Shown: positions 30,708-40,851, counted from the first letter of the stretch. The stretch is 64,000 bases of DNA from Ruminococcus flavefaciens (GCF_900116855.1 NZ_UETD01000012.1:41882-105881), one strand, 5' to 3'. The notes: generated by a model not told the origin, from the letters alone. Numbers and translations: made by a program.

Positions 30708-33116
30708 ATGGCTACAAAAAAAGCAAACCCTCTCATGGACAGGATCAAGGAAGAGTTCCCGAGAAAACTTCAGCTTTTGTACAGCGTTTCTCCCGAGGAA
30801 GCTTCTGACAAACAGGTTTACCATGTTCTTTCCTCGATAATCGTGGAAATTCTTGGTGCAAAGAGGCAGAGCTTCATCAATCACACCCACTCGGTGGGCG
30901 GTAAGCAGATCTACTACCTTTCAATGGAGTTCCTCATGGGACGCTCCCTCAAAACAAGCATCTACAATCTCGAGCTTGCTGACGGCATAAAGTCTATGCT
31001 GAAGCAGTATGACATCAATCTCGATAAGATATACGAAAACGAGCCCGATGCAGGTCTGGGCAACGGTGGTCTGGGAAGACTTGCTGCCTGCTACCTTGAC
31101 GGTCTTGCTACCATGGGCTTCCCCGCAATGGGCTATTCTATCTGCTATGAGTACGGTATCTTCCAGCAGAAGCTGGAGGACGGCTGGCAGACAGAGCTCC
31201 CCGACAACTGGCTCCCCGGCGGCTCGGTATGGCTGGTACCCAAGCCCGAGCTCTCCATCGACGTCCACTTTGAGGGCGACCTTCAGGAGTACTGGGACAA
31301 CCAGTATCACTACATCTCTCATGTGAACTACAATACCGTTGTGGCTACACCCTACGATATGTACGTTTCGGGCTACGACTCAGAGGGCGTTTCCGTGCTC
31401 CGTCTGTGGTCCGCAAAGGCGCCAAACTTCGATATGGAAATGTTCAACAAGGGCAATTATGAGAGCGCTCTTGCACAGAACTCCATCGCAAACGCCATCT
31501 CGAAGATACTCTATCCCAACGACAACCATCTCGAGGGCAAGAGCCTCCGTCTCCGCCAGCAGTACTTCCTCTGCGCGGCTTCAATCGGCGACATCGTAAA
31601 CACCCACATGAACGTTTACGGCACACTCGAGAACTTAGCCGACAAGGTGGCTATCCACATCAACGACACTCACCCCACTCTGGCTATCCCCGAGCTCATG
31701 CGAATACTCCTTGACGACTGCGGCTACAGCTGGGAGAAGTCATGGGATATCGTTACAAAGACCTTTGCCTATACAAACCATACCGTTATGGCTGAGGCTC
31801 TGGAGAAGTGGGACGTTAACCTCGTCAAGACGGTCATCCCGAGAATTTTCTCAATCATCGTTGAGATAAACAACCGCTACTGCGCTTCTCTCATGGAGAG
31901 AAACGGCGGCGACAGCGCAAAGACTACCCGTATGTCCATCATCAAGGACAACCAGATACACATGGCTACTCTCTGCGTTGCGGCTTCACACAGCGTAAAC
32001 GGCGTTTCCAAGCTCCACTCGCAGATAATCAAGGACTCCGTATTCCATGATGAATATGAGAATACTCCCGAGAAGTTCAAGAACGTCACCAACGGAATCG
32101 CTTACAGAAGATGGCTCTATCAGTCCAACCCCGGACTTACAAAGCTCCTGAAGGACACCATCGGTCCCAAGTTCATCAAGGACGGCGCAGAGCTTGAAAA
32201 GTTCCGCAAGTTCGAGAACGACGAGGAAGTCCTCACAAAGCTCATGGCAGTAAAGAAGGAAAACAAGGAAGCCTTCGCAAAGTACGTCAAGAGCGAATCG
32301 GGCATCATCCTCAATACAGACAGTATTTTCGACGTTCAGGTAAAGCGTCTCCACGAATACAAGAGACAGCACCTCAATGTCATGAATATCCTTACGGATT
32401 ACGCATATCTCCTCAATAACCCCGACGCTCCCTTTACTCCCAAGACCTATATCTTCGCAGCAAAGGCAGCTCCCGGCTATTATCTGGCAAAGCAGATAAT
32501 CAAGCTCATCTGGGCTATCTCCGAGGAGATAAGAAAGAACCCCAAGATAAACCAGAAGCTCTCTGTTGTGTTCCTTGAGAATTACTGCGTAACTCTCTCA
32601 GAGCACCTCATGCCTGCTTCCGATGTTTCCGAGCAGATATCCCTTGCGGGTACAGAGGCTTCGGGTACGGGCAATATGAAGCTCATGCTCAACGGCGCAA
32701 TTACTCTGGGTACTCTTGACGGTGCAAACATCGAGATAAAGGAAGCCTGCGGCGACGATAACATCGTCATCTTCGGCATGACGACTCCCGAGGTCAACGA
32801 CCTCAGGGCAAGAGGCTACAATCCCTGTGAGCGCTATAACAACGACGGACGCATACACGAGGCTATCGACCGTATGTACCACGGCATAAACGGCTGTACC
32901 TTCAACGATGTGGCAAACTCACTGAAGGACAGAGACCCCTATATGGTCCTCGCCGACTTCGACAGCTACAGAAATGCACAGCAGTATATCACTGAGTGCT
33001 ATAACGATAAGCTGAAGTGGGCAAAGATGTCACTCAACAATATCGCAGGCGCAGGCATCTTCTCGGCAGACCGCGCTGTAACGGAATACGCCGACAACAT
33101 CTGGCATTTAAGATGA
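30708..33116 (+). CDS. glgP: glycogen/starch/alpha-glucan phosphorylase
   Basis: Releases glucose 1-phosphate from the non-reducing ends of alpha-1,4-glucans. The 802-residue length is standard for GT35. Visible family marks are YYLSMEFLMGRSL, NGGLGRLAACYLD, the VKRLHEYKRQHLN segment and the pyridoxal-phosphate site in EASGTGNMKLMLNGA. GGAG precedes the ATG, with its own promoter and terminator. It is followed by a GH13 amylase with which it could break down stored or imported glucan. Confidence 0.98.
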   Translation: MATKKANPLMDRIKEEFPRKLQLLYSVSPEEASDKQVYHVLSSIIVEILGAKRQSFINHTHSVGGKQIYYLSMEFLMGRSLKTSIYNLELADGIKSMLKQYDINLDKIYENEPDAGLGNGGLGRLAACYLDGLATMGFPAMGYSICYEYGIFQQKLEDGWQTELPDNWLPGGSVWLVPKPELSIDVHFEGDLQEYWDNQYHYISHVNYNTVVATPYDMYVSGYDSEGVSVLRLWSAKAPNFDMEMFNKGNYESALAQNSIANAISKILYPNDNHLEGKSLRLRQQYFLCAASIGDIVNTHMNVYGTLENLADKVAIHINDTHPTLAIPELMRILLDDCGYSWEKSWDIVTKTFAYTNHTVMAEALEKWDVNLVKTVIPRIFSIIVEINNRYCASLMERNGGDSAKTTRMSIIKDNQIHMATLCVAASHSVNGVSKLHSQIIKDSVFHDEYENTPEKFKNVTNGIAYRRWLYQSNPGLTKLLKDTIGPKFIKDGAELEKFRKFENDEEVLTKLMAVKKENKEAFAKYVKSESGIILNTDSIFDVQVKRLHEYKRQHLNVMNILTDYAYLLNNPDAPFTPKTYIFAAKAAPGYYLAKQIIKLIWAISEEIRKNPKINQKLSVVFLENYCVTLSEHLMPASDVSEQISLAGTEASGTGNMKLMLNGAITLGTLDGANIEIKEACGDDNIVIFGMTTPEVNDLRARGYNPCERYNNDGRIHEAIDRMYHGINGCTFNDVANSLKDRDPYMVLADFDSYRNAQQYITECYNDKLKWAKMSLNNIAGAGIFSADRAVTEYADNIWHLR

Positions 33117-33137
33117 CCGGAGCATAAAATACAATAA

Positions 33138-33166
33138 GGGGACGTTGTTTTCTTCGTCCCCTTTTT
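33138..33166 (+). terminator. glgP terminator
   Basis: Stem GGGGACG with CGTCCCC followed by TTTTT, right after glgP. Confidence 0.9.
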
Positions 33167-33221
33167 ACCTTTTTGCAGATACACCCATAAGGGATTATTG
33201 ATAACGGAGTGTTTTGTTTAT

Positions 33222-35108
33222 ATGAGACCTATCTATGATACATGGAATTTAGGCTATAAATCTATATTCGGTGCGGTAAGGCAGTTCGAGACCTGCCGCT
33301 TCACCATAAGGCTTCCCAAGGATATCGTCCCCGACTTCTCTCCCGTGCTGGTGCTGTTCAGAACAGGCTTCAAGGAGCGCTTCATCACCATGAACGAGGT
33401 CACCGAGGAGGAGGACTGCATAGCCTATACAGCCGAGTACAACGCCAGATACACTGACGTCCACTACTACTATTTCTCCTATACCACAGGAGGAATACGC
33501 CACTATATCAAGAAAGTGAACGTCCACGAGGGCGGTCTGGATCAGGGGGATATGTTCCAGCTGACAGTATATAAGAATACCTACGAGACCCCCGATTTTC
33601 TCAAGGGCGGCGTTATGTACCAGATATTCCCCGACCGCTTTTGCAAAAGCGGCAAGCCCAAGGAGAATATCCCCGATGGCAGGATCCTACGCGAGGACTG
33701 GGACGGCACTCCGTTCTACAAGCCCGATGAGAACGGCCATGTATGGAACAACGACTACTTCGGCGGCGATTTCGCGGGAATACAGTCAAAGCTCCCCTAC
33801 CTTAAAAGTCTGGGAGTAACCTGCATATACCTCAATCCCATTTTCGAGTCCCACGAAAACCACAGGTACAATACTGCCGACTATATGAAGGCTGACCCCC
33901 TCCTCGGCACCAACGAGGAGTTTGAGGAGCTGTGCAGAGAAGCCGAAAGCATGGGGATCTCCATCATTCTCGATGGCGTTTTCTCCCATACGGGCGCTGA
34001 CAGCGTATACTTCAACAAGTTCGGACGCTATCCCGAGGTCGGCGCTTTCCAGTCAAAGGACAGCAAGTATTACGACTGGTACTCATTCATAGATTACCCC
34101 AATACATACGAGGCGTGGTGGGGCATCGACACCCTCCCCAACGTATGTGAGAACAACGAGGACTACACCGAGTTCATCTGCGGCGATGAGGGAGTCCTCC
34201 GCTACTGGCTGGACAGAGGTGCCGCAGGCTGGCGTCTTGACGTTGCCGACGAGCTTCCCGACCAGTTCCTCAATAATCTGAGAAAATGCGTAAAGGGCTA
34301 TGACAAGGACAAGATAATCATCGGAGAGGTCTGGGAGGACGCCTCCAACAAGGAGAGCTACGGCGTAAAGCGCCGCTACCTCCTTGGCGACCAGCTTGAC
34401 TCCGTTATGAACTACCCCTTCCGCGAGGCTATAATCAGCTTCATGAAGGGCGGCAAGCCCATCGACTTCATAAATTCCGTCATGACAATAGTGGAGAACT
34501 ACCCCAAGCCCACCATTGATGTGCTCATGAACTTTGTCTCCACCCACGACATCGAACGCGCTATCAACCGCCTCGGCGGCGAGAACTGCGACGACAAGAG
34601 CAAGGACTGGATGGCGGAAAAATGGCTCTCAGAGGAGCAGTATGCCCACGGCAAGGAGCTTCTCAAGGCAGCAATGGCGCTCCAGTTCTTCCTGCCCGGA
34701 GTTCCCAGCATATACTACGGCGACGAGGCAGGACTTCAGGGCTACAAGGACCCCTTCAACCGCCGCTGCTATCCGTGGGGACACGAGGACACCGACCTTA
34801 TCTCCTACGTTTCCGAGCTCAGCCGCGTGAGAAAATCCATACCCAACATGATAGACGGCAGGATATACTTCGTCATCAACGAGAAGGAAGTCCACGACAG
34901 CCGCCTTATCGGCTTCACCCGTCAGGGTCAGAAGCTGGACTATATCATCTTCGTCAACAGAAGCGGCGATACCGTTCACCTCGGCAATATGAGCGGCATT
35001 CTCTCACGCTTTGAGGACCTCCAGCCATTCTACGGAGAATTCATGGACGATACCATCACCGTGAAGCCCTACGGCTATACTATCATCAAGGCAAGATTCG
35101 TAAAATGA
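33222..35108 (+). CDS. GH13 alpha-amylase/neopullulanase-type enzyme
   Basis: Intracellular alpha-glucan hydrolase of 628 residues with no signal peptide. An N-terminal beta domain of about 125 residues precedes the catalytic barrel, which opens with GGVMYQIFPDRF. The four conserved regions are present: DGVFSHTG, GWRLDVADE (nucleophile Asp), IIGEVWEDA (acid/base Glu) and FVSTHDIERA (third Asp). The layout fits the neopullulanase, cyclomaltodextrinase and maltogenic amylase group. The ATG at 33222 fits the protein, though GGAG is 12 bases away, slightly far. Together with GlgP it suggests cytoplasmic breakdown of maltodextrin or glycogen. Confidence 0.93.
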   Translation: MRPIYDTWNLGYKSIFGAVRQFETCRFTIRLPKDIVPDFSPVLVLFRTGFKERFITMNEVTEEEDCIAYTAEYNARYTDVHYYYFSYTTGGIRHYIKKVNVHEGGLDQGDMFQLTVYKNTYETPDFLKGGVMYQIFPDRFCKSGKPKENIPDGRILREDWDGTPFYKPDENGHVWNNDYFGGDFAGIQSKLPYLKSLGVTCIYLNPIFESHENHRYNTADYMKADPLLGTNEEFEELCREAESMGISIILDGVFSHTGADSVYFNKFGRYPEVGAFQSKDSKYYDWYSFIDYPNTYEAWWGIDTLPNVCENNEDYTEFICGDEGVLRYWLDRGAAGWRLDVADELPDQFLNNLRKCVKGYDKDKIIIGEVWEDASNKESYGVKRRYLLGDQLDSVMNYPFREAIISFMKGGKPIDFINSVMTIVENYPKPTIDVLMNFVSTHDIERAINRLGGENCDDKSKDWMAEKWLSEEQYAHGKELLKAAMALQFFLPGVPSIYYGDEAGLQGYKDPFNRRCYPWGHEDTDLISYVSELSRVRKSIPNMIDGRIYFVINEKEVHDSRLIGFTRQGQKLDYIIFVNRSGDTVHLGNMSGILSRFEDLQPFYGEFMDDTITVKPYGYTIIKARFVK

Positions 35109-35134
35109 GCAGAAGCGGCACAGTCCGCGGTATA

Positions 35135-35163
35135 TTGACATATCCTTACTGCTGTGATATACT
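35135..35163 (+). promoter_or_regulatory. promoter of the glycosyltransferase gene
   Basis: TTGACA (35135-35140), 17-base spacer, TATACT (35158-35163), about 30 bases before the ribosome site. Confidence 0.75.
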
Positions 35164-35198
35164 GTTAGTAACATAAACATCTGAAAGGGAATACAAAC

Positions 35199-36176
35199 AT
35201 GAATAATCCTGAAATTCTTTACATGGTAGTACCCTGTTACAATGAGCAGGAGGTACTCCGTGAGACCGCAGCACAGCTCAAAACAAAATATAATGATCTG
35301 ATGTCGGCAGGTCTTATCTCCAAGGACAGCCGCGTGGTCTTTGTAAACGACGGCTCAAAGGATAACACATGGAGCATAATCAAGGAGCTCCATGCAGCCG
35401 ACCCCCAGCTTTTCTCGGGCATTGACCTCGCCCACAACAGCGGTCACCAGAACGCTGTTCTCGCAGGTCTTATGACCGTAAAGGAGCTCTGTGATATGTG
35501 TATCACCATGGACGCAGACCTCCAGGACGACATCGACACCATCGACGAAATGGTAAAGCAGTACTATGAGGGCAATCAGGTGGTCTACGGCGTAAGAAGC
35601 GCCCGTGACACCGATACATTTTTCAAGAAATTCACCGCCGAGAGCTTCTATAAGTTCATGAAGGTAATGGGCGCAGATGTGGTGTATAACCATGCGGACT
35701 TCCGCCTCATGAGCAAAAGAGTGCTTCAGGAGCTGGCAAACTTCAAGGAGGTAAACCTGTTCCTCCGCGGAATGGTGCCCCTTATCGGCTTCCAGAGCAC
35801 AAAGGTATACTACGAGCGCCATGAGAGACTGGCAGGCGAGAGCAAGTATCCTCTCAAGAAGATGCTGGCATTCGCCATCAACGGCATCACCTCCTTCAGC
35901 ACCAAACCCCTGAAGCTCATCACGACTCTCGGTATCATTATGTCCATCGCCAGCATACTTGCCTTTATCTGGGCATTTATCGCCAAGATAGGCGGCTTTA
36001 CCGAGCACGGCTGGTCAAGCACCATGTGCTCGATCTGGCTCATCGGCGGCTTACAGCTCTTCTGCCTCGGAATCATAGGCGAGTACGTCGGAAAGATATA
36101 CGCGGAAGTAAAACAGCGTCCGCGCTACATAATCGCGGAATTTCTCACCGATGCCGAGAAAAAGGACGATAAATGA
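35199..36176 (+). CDS. family 2 glycosyltransferase (GtrB/DPM1-like)
   Basis: Probably transfers a sugar from a nucleotide donor to polyprenyl phosphate at the inner face of the membrane. The 325-residue protein has the GT-A start MVVPCYNEQEVL, the VNDGSKDNTW and DADLQDD donor/metal motifs, and a RSAR...F segment. Two C-terminal membrane helices (about 232-255 and 268-290) follow. This arrangement is typical of GtrB, YkcC and YfdH proteins that prepare lipid-linked glucose or mannose. AAGGG-type site and promoter precede it. A 60-residue membrane protein follows after 15 bases. Confidence 0.92.
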   Translation: MNNPEILYMVVPCYNEQEVLRETAAQLKTKYNDLMSAGLISKDSRVVFVNDGSKDNTWSIIKELHAADPQLFSGIDLAHNSGHQNAVLAGLMTVKELCDMCITMDADLQDDIDTIDEMVKQYYEGNQVVYGVRSARDTDTFFKKFTAESFYKFMKVMGADVVYNHADFRLMSKRVLQELANFKEVNLFLRGMVPLIGFQSTKVYYERHERLAGESKYPLKKMLAFAINGITSFSTKPLKLITTLGIIMSIASILAFIWAFIAKIGGFTEHGWSSTMCSIWLIGGLQLFCLGIIGEYVGKIYAEVKQRPRYIIAEFLTDAEKKDDK

Positions 36177-36191
36177 TAAGGAATATTTAAT

Positions 36192-36374
36192 ATGGACGAT
36201 ATTATCAACAGCATAACCGGTTTTCTCTCGCAGTACTGGGCTATAATCTTATTTATCATCGTACTGATAATACTCATCAAGATAAAGCACAAGATAAAAA
36301 AGGCGATATTCTTTGCTATTCTCATAGGTGCAGCCCTGTTCGCATCGGGCATTACCTTCTTCAATTTCCAATGA
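36192..36374 (+). CDS. small membrane protein
   Basis: Unrecognised 60-residue protein with two membrane segments (about 15-28 and 37-55) separated by a Lys-rich turn (KIKHKIKKA). AAGGA lies 9 bases before the ATG. It follows the glycosyltransferase by 15 bases and precedes an inverted-repeat terminator, so it is probably the last gene of that operon. It is much smaller than the GtrA flippases that often accompany such glycosyltransferases. Confidence 0.65.
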   Translation: MDDIINSITGFLSQYWAIILFIIVLIILIKIKHKIKKAIFFAILIGAALFASGITFFNFQ

Positions 36375-36382
36375 TATTAATG

Positions 36383-36450
36383 TGTAGGGGCTGGCGTCCC
36401 CGACAGCCCGTTTTATGGGACGTCAAGGATGCCGTCCCCTACATTTTTTA
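36383..36450 (+). terminator. long inverted repeat ending the glycosyltransferase operon
   Basis: TGTAGGGG at the left pairs with CCCCTACA at the right, with GGCGTCCC/GGGACG arms inside, followed by a T-run. The GTAGGGGC word also occurs near 54257-54285 and in GGGCGCCCCTGC around 36520, so this belongs to a dispersed repeat class. Confidence 0.7.
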
Positions 36451-36545
36451 TTTGTGTCGGGACTTTCTGGCGGTGAAAGAGCGCCCCTGCGATCACGCAT
36501 TGACTGGAGCCCGTGAACGGGCGCCCCTGCAATGGCTAAAAAGTC

Positions 36546-36574
36546 TTGACTTTTTCCCGCGTTTGAGTTACAAT
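36546..36574 (+). promoter_or_regulatory. glyS promoter
   Basis: TTGACT (36546-36551), 17-base spacer, TACAAT (36569-36574), 40 bases before the glyS ATG. No glycine T-box or riboswitch is seen in this short leader. Confidence 0.6.
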
Positions 36575-36613
36575 ATAATGTGACTATTAAATTTTAAAGC
36601 GAGGTTGCTCATT

Positions 36614-38020
36614 ATGCTTAAAAACAATGAAAAAGTAATGGATAAGATCGTTGACCTTTGTAAATCCAAGGGCTTTGTATACCCCGGCTCGGAAATTTAC
36701 GGCGGTCTTGCAAATACATGGGACTACGGTCCTCTCGGCGTTGAGCTGAAAAACAACATCAAGAGAGCTTGGATGAAGAAATTCGTCCAGGAGAACAAGT
36801 ACAACGTTGGTCTTGACTCCGCTATCCTCATGAACCCCCAGACATGGGTGGCTTCGGGACATATCGGCGGATTTTCAGACCCCCTTATGGACTGTAAGGA
36901 GTGTAAGACCCGTCACCGTGCCGACAACCTCATCGAGGACTTCGACGGCACTAACGTAGCAGGCTGGTCAAACGAGCAGATGATGGACTACATCAAGGAA
37001 AAAGGCATAGTCTGCCCTAACTGCGGCAAGCAGAACTTCACAGATATCCGCCAGTTCAACCTTATGTTCAAGACATTCCAGGGCGTTACAGAGGACAGCA
37101 AGTCTGAGCTCTATCTCCGTCCCGAGACTGCACAGGGTATCTTCGTAAACTTCGCAAATATCCAGAGAACTACCCGTAAAAAGGTGCCCTTCGGCGTTGC
37201 TCAGGTAGGTAAGTCATTCCGTAATGAGATCACTCCCGGAAACTTCATCTTCCGTGTAAGAGAGTTCGAGCAGATGGAGCTTGAGTTCTTCTGCAAGCCC
37301 GGCACAGACCTTGAGTGGTTCGATTACTGGAGAAGCTACTGCAAGAACTTCCTCCTCTCACTGGGACTCAAGGAGGAGAACCTCCGTCTCCGTGACCACG
37401 ATCAGGAGGAGCTCTGCTTCTACTCAAAGGCTACTACCGACTTCGAGTACCTCTTCCCCTTCGGCTGGGGCGAGCTCTGGGGCGTTGCCGACAGAACCGA
37501 CTACGACCTGACACAGCACATCAACACCAGCGGAAAGTCACTTGAATACTTCGATCCCGAGACAAACGAGAAATACATCCCCTACGTTATCGAGCCTTCA
37601 CTGGGCGTTGAGAGACTCTTCCTCTCCATCGTTACCGAGGCTTATGACGAGGAGGAGCTTGTCTCCACAGACAAGAACGGCAACGAGAAGAAGGAAACAA
37701 GAACAGTTATGCACTTCCATCCTGCTCTTGCACCTTACAAGGCAGCTGTTCTGCCCCTCGTAAAGAAGCTCACTCCCAAGGCTGAGGAAGTATACGATAT
37801 GCTCTCCAAGAAGTTCATGGTAGACTTCGACGAGGCAGGTACCATCGGTAAGAGATACCGCCGTCAGGACGAGATCGGTACACCTTTCTGCATCACATAC
37901 GACTTCGATACACTTGAGAAGGACAACTGTGTAACAGTCCGTGACCGTGACACAATGCAGCAGGAGAGAGTTGCTATCGATGACCTTGTAGCTTACCTCG
38001 AAGCTAAAATGGTATTCTAA
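36614..38020 (+). CDS. glyS: glycine--tRNA ligase, single-chain type
   Basis: Charges tRNA-Gly. The 468-residue protein is the eukaryote/archaea-like dimeric class II form, not the bacterial alpha-beta tetramer. It has [14 protein letters not shown], the [12 protein letters not shown] motif 2 region, [21 protein letters not shown] and a C-terminal anticodon-binding domain. This form is common in Firmicutes and Mycoplasma. I chose the ATG at 36614; the TTG at 36605 overlaps the ribosome site. A terminator follows. Confidence 0.97.
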   Translation: MLKNNEKVMDKIVDLCKSKGFVYPGSEIYGGLANTWDYGPLGVELKNNIKRAWMKKFVQENKYNVGLDSAILMNPQTWVASGHIGGFSDPLMDCKECKTRHRADNLIEDFDGTNVAGWSNEQMMDYIKEKGIVCPNCGKQNFTDIRQFNLMFKTFQGVTEDSKSELYLRPETAQGIFVNFANIQRTTRKKVPFGVAQVGKSFRNEITPGNFIFRVREFEQMELEFFCKPGTDLEWFDYWRSYCKNFLLSLGLKEENLRLRDHDQEELCFYSKATTDFEYLFPFGWGELWGVADRTDYDLTQHINTSGKSLEYFDPETNEKYIPYVIEPSLGVERLFLSIVTEAYDEEELVSTDKNGNEKKETRTVMHFHPALAPYKAAVLPLVKKLTPKAEEVYDMLSKKFMVDFDEAGTIGKRYRRQDEIGTPFCITYDFDTLEKDNCVTVRDRDTMQQERVAIDDLVAYLEAKMVF

Positions 38021-38024
38021 TCCA

Positions 38025-38056
38025 TTAGCCTTTAGCTGTTAGCTATTAGCTTTTAA
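38025..38056. repeat. TTAG heptamer array after glyS
   Basis: Four to five 7-base-spaced units (CCATTAG, CCTTTAG, CTGTTAG, CTATTAG) directly after the glyS stop and before its terminator. Confidence 0.7.
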
Positions 38057-38080
38057 GGACGCCCAATGGGCGTCCTTTTT
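38055..38080 (+). terminator. glyS terminator
   Basis: Stem AAGGACGCCC with GGGCGTCCTT around a 3-base loop and a T-run. A second hairpin (AAGGACTGC/GCAGTCCTT) lies at 38125-38147. Confidence 0.88.
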
Positions 38081-38221
38081 AATTTGTAATCACGATGTCT
38101 GCCTATGCGGACGAATAAAAAATTAAGGACTGCTTTTGCAGTCCTTTCAGTTTGGCAATAAACCCTGTTCTCGCTGAAACAGATGCGGACGGCATTCTGC
38201 CGCCCCTTAATTATGCATAAA

Positions 38222-38246
38222 AAAGGCACCCTATGATGCCCTTTTT
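38222..38246 (-). terminator. terminator of the DinB-like gene
   Basis: On the minus strand a GGGCATC/GGTGCC-type hairpin within long A/T runs, directly after the DinB-like stop. Confidence 0.7.
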
Positions 38247-38771
38247 TTATTTCGTTACCTGTCCCTTGCGGTATCTTCCGAAGAATATACCGTCATCGAC
38301 ATATTTATCAGCCTGTGATACCCACATAGGGAATTTTCCCGTAGCCAGAGCAGTCTGACCGTTGAGCATTCCCGTGTGGAAAGAGATATGCCTGAACTGT
38401 CTCAGTACCAGCTCCATGCGCGTGTACTCGCAGTTTTCGGGGCATTCATAGAGCATTTCGTCCGTGAGACTGTCGATGTAATCGAGAGTCTTTTTCTCAA
38501 CAGCGTCCAGATACTCTAAAAGCTGCTCATCCGAGAGAACTACCGTCGTGGGATTATCGGGATTGTCCATGCCCTCCTCATGGAAAGGCGGCTCATCGTA
38601 AACACAGGGATTTATGAACCACTTGTCCGCTGAATGTATAGCGTGATACGCCCATCTCCAGCAGGGAGAGCCGCAGCAGAGAGCGTCTCTGTCGTAAGTT
38701 CGCAGTGAAGTCCTTATGTTCATAAAGTTAGGGATCACCATTTCCCTGATTATCTTGCAAAGTTCGTTCAT
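38247..38771 (-). CDS. DinB-like four-helix-bundle protein
   Basis: Unknown enzyme of 174 residues. The composition is helical, and a conserved FRHISFHTGMLNGQ segment (about 125-140) resembles the second metal-binding His pair of the DinB/YfiT superfamily. The first His would be HAIHSADKW near 43-51. Members of this family are metal-binding and often thiol-dependent transferases. AGGG precedes the ATG. The gene reads leftward after thrS, with a heptamer array in the gap. Confidence 0.72.
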   Translation of the reverse strand: MNELCKIIREMVIPNFMNIRTSLRTYDRDALCCGSPCWRWAYHAIHSADKWFINPCVYDEPPFHEEGMDNPDNPTTVVLSDEQLLEYLDAVEKKTLDYIDSLTDEMLYECPENCEYTRMELVLRQFRHISFHTGMLNGQTALATGKFPMWVSQADKYVDDGIFFGRYRKGQVTK

Positions 38772-38810
38772 AAATATCCCTCCGTTTATAATAATATTGA
38801 TATAAAAGCC

Positions 38811-38852
38811 GCCGCCCTCAGACTAAGGGCTAAGGGCTGACGGCTAAAGGCT
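38811..38852. repeat. CTAAGGG-type heptamer array next to thrS
   Basis: Units CTCAGAC, TAAGGGC, TAAGGGC, TGACGGC, TAAAGGC follow each other at 7-base spacing between the DinB-like start and the thrS stop. On the other strand it reads as GCCCTTA units, matching the carB-rex element. Confidence 0.7.
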
Positions 38853-38855
38853 TTT

Positions 38856-40796
38856 TTACAGTGTATCGATGATGTCGAGAGAGTGCTCCTCGTTCATAGT
38901 TCTGCACATCTCGATGAACTTGTCAAGAGGCACGTTCTTGAGCTGCTTGTTTCCTCTGATGTTGATGGAGACCTGCTCGTTCTCAGCCTCGCTGTCACCG
39001 ATGATGACAACATAGGGATCCTTGAAGTCCTTGAACTTTCTGATCTTGTTCTTCATGTTGTCGTCAGTGTAGTCCACCTCAGCTCTGATGCGGTTCTTCT
39101 TGAGGAGATCGGCTACCTTCTTGGCGTAGTCGTTATGCTCTGTTCTGATAGGAACGATACCTACCTGCATAGGAGACAGCCAGAAGGGGAATGCTCCTGC
39201 GAAGTTCTCGGTGATGATACCGATAAATCTCTCGAATGAACCGAATATAGCTCTGTGTATCATTACAGGCTGCTTCTCGGAGCCGTCGGAAGCGATGTAC
39301 TTCATCTTGAAGTTGAGAGGAAGCTGGAAGTCGAGCTGGATGGTACCCATCTGCCACTCACGTCCGATAGCGTCCTTCATCTTCAGGTCGATCTTAGGAC
39401 CGTAGAATGCGCCGTCGCCCTCGTTGAGCTCGTATCCGTCGGGACCGTACTTCTCCTCAAGGATAGCCTTCAGGTCAGCCTCAGCCTTGTCCCATACCTT
39501 GATATCGCCCATGAAGTCCTCGGGGCGTGTTGAGAGCTCAGCCTTGTATTCAAGACCGAATGTGTTGTATATTTCTGTAGCGATATCCATGATATCGTTG
39601 ATCTCGGAAGCGATCTGCTCCTCAGTTACGAGGATATGAGCATCGTCCTGTCTGAACTGCTGTACGCGGAAAAGACCGTTGAGCTCGCCTGACTTCTCCT
39701 TACGGTGGATAACGTCCACCTGATTGAACTTCAGAGGAAGCTCCTTATAAGAGCGCTGTTTGTTCATATATACCTTGATAGCGTTGGGGCAGTTCATAGG
39801 CTTAGCGCAGTAGACCTCGTTGTCCTCCTCAGCAGGGATAACGAACATACCGTCCTGATAGTGGTCCCAGTGACCCGAAGTCACCCACAGCTCCTTCTTG
39901 GAAAGAACAGGACCCGATATCTCTGTATAGCCGTGATCCTCATGAACACCTCTCCAGTACTCGAGAAGTGCGTTGAACAGCTTCCAGCCTCTGGGGAGCC
40001 AGTAGGGCATACCGGGAGCAGTGTGGTCGAACATGAACAGAGCCAGCTCCTTGCCCAGCTTCTTGTGGTCGCGGAGCTTAGCCTCCTCGATCATCTTGAG
40101 GTACTCGTCAAGCTGTGAAGCCTTGGGGAATGCGATAGCGTAAACACGGCTGAGCATCTTGTTCTTCTCGTTTCCTCTCCAGTAAGCACCTGTGCATGAG
40201 AGGAGCTTGAATGCCTTTACGGGACCTGTTGTCATAAGGTGAGGACCTGCACAGAGGTCAACGAACTCGCCCTGCTTGTAGAATGAGATAGGCTCGCCCT
40301 TGTCAACGTGCTCCTCGCAGAGCTCTACCTTGTAGGGCTCGTCCATTTCCTTCAGCTTTGCAACAGCCTCAGCAGGAGAAAGCTCGAACTTCTCAAGCTC
40401 AAGGTCCTCCTTGACTATCTTCTTCATCTCAGCCTCGATCTTCTCCAGCTCCTCGGGAGTGAAGGGCTTCTCAAGGTCAAAGTCATAGTAGAAGCCGTTG
40501 TCGATAGCAGGACCGATAGCCAGCTTTGCAGCAGGGTAGAGTCTCTTTACAGCCTGTGCAAGGATATGTGAAGCTGTGTGCCAGAGGGTCTTTTTGCCGT
40601 CGAGGCTGTCAAATGTACATACCTCGAAGTGGCAGTCACCGTCGATGACTGTGCGGAGGTCCTTGACCTCGCCGTTTACCTTTACGCAGCAGGCAGCCTT
40701 GTAAAGTCCCATGCCGATACCCTTGATTATCTCAGCAGCCGACTGTGCAGCCTCGATCTGACGGACACTGCCGTCTGGAAGTGTTAAATTGATCAT
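38856..40796 (-). CDS. thrS: threonine--tRNA ligase
   Basis: Charges tRNA-Thr and edits mis-charged serine. The 646-residue protein has the N-terminal TGS domain (LTLPDGSVR), the editing domain with HTASHILAQAVK and the CAGPHL zinc/editing motif, then the class II core (NCPNAIKVY, RVQQFRQDDAHI). The C-terminal anticodon-binding domain includes VGIVPIRTEHNDYA. GGAGAG precedes the ATG. A T-box leader with a threonine specifier lies upstream, separated from thrS by one small gene. Confidence 0.98.
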   Translation of the reverse strand: MINLTLPDGSVRQIEAAQSAAEIIKGIGMGLYKAACCVKVNGEVKDLRTVIDGDCHFEVCTFDSLDGKKTLWHTASHILAQAVKRLYPAAKLAIGPAIDNGFYYDFDLEKPFTPEELEKIEAEMKKIVKEDLELEKFELSPAEAVAKLKEMDEPYKVELCEEHVDKGEPISFYKQGEFVDLCAGPHLMTTGPVKAFKLLSCTGAYWRGNEKNKMLSRVYAIAFPKASQLDEYLKMIEEAKLRDHKKLGKELALFMFDHTAPGMPYWLPRGWKLFNALLEYWRGVHEDHGYTEISGPVLSKKELWVTSGHWDHYQDGMFVIPAEEDNEVYCAKPMNCPNAIKVYMNKQRSYKELPLKFNQVDVIHRKEKSGELNGLFRVQQFRQDDAHILVTEEQIASEINDIMDIATEIYNTFGLEYKAELSTRPEDFMGDIKVWDKAEADLKAILEEKYGPDGYELNEGDGAFYGPKIDLKMKDAIGREWQMGTIQLDFQLPLNFKMKYIASDGSEKQPVMIHRAIFGSFERFIGIITENFAGAFPFWLSPMQVGIVPIRTEHNDYAKKVADLLKKNRIRAEVDYTDDNMKNKIRKFKDFKDPYVVIIGDSEAENEQVSINIRGNKQLKNVPLDKFIEMCRTMNEEHSLDIIDTL

Positions 40797-40815
40797 ATCG
40801 ATCTCTCCTTTTTAT

Positions 40816-40851
40816 TGATTCATAATTCATAATGCTTAATGCATAATTGTT
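40816..40851. repeat. heptamer array upstream of thrS
   Basis: Units GATTCAT, AATTCAT, AATGCTT, AATGCAT, AATTGTT at 7-base spacing. Only a single arm is present, unlike the full elements near murF. Confidence 0.7.

Noticed and set aside
38812-38850. CTAAGGG units resembling telomere repeats
   Set aside because: The array is short, degenerate and internal. It fits the intergenic heptamer family better than any replicon end.
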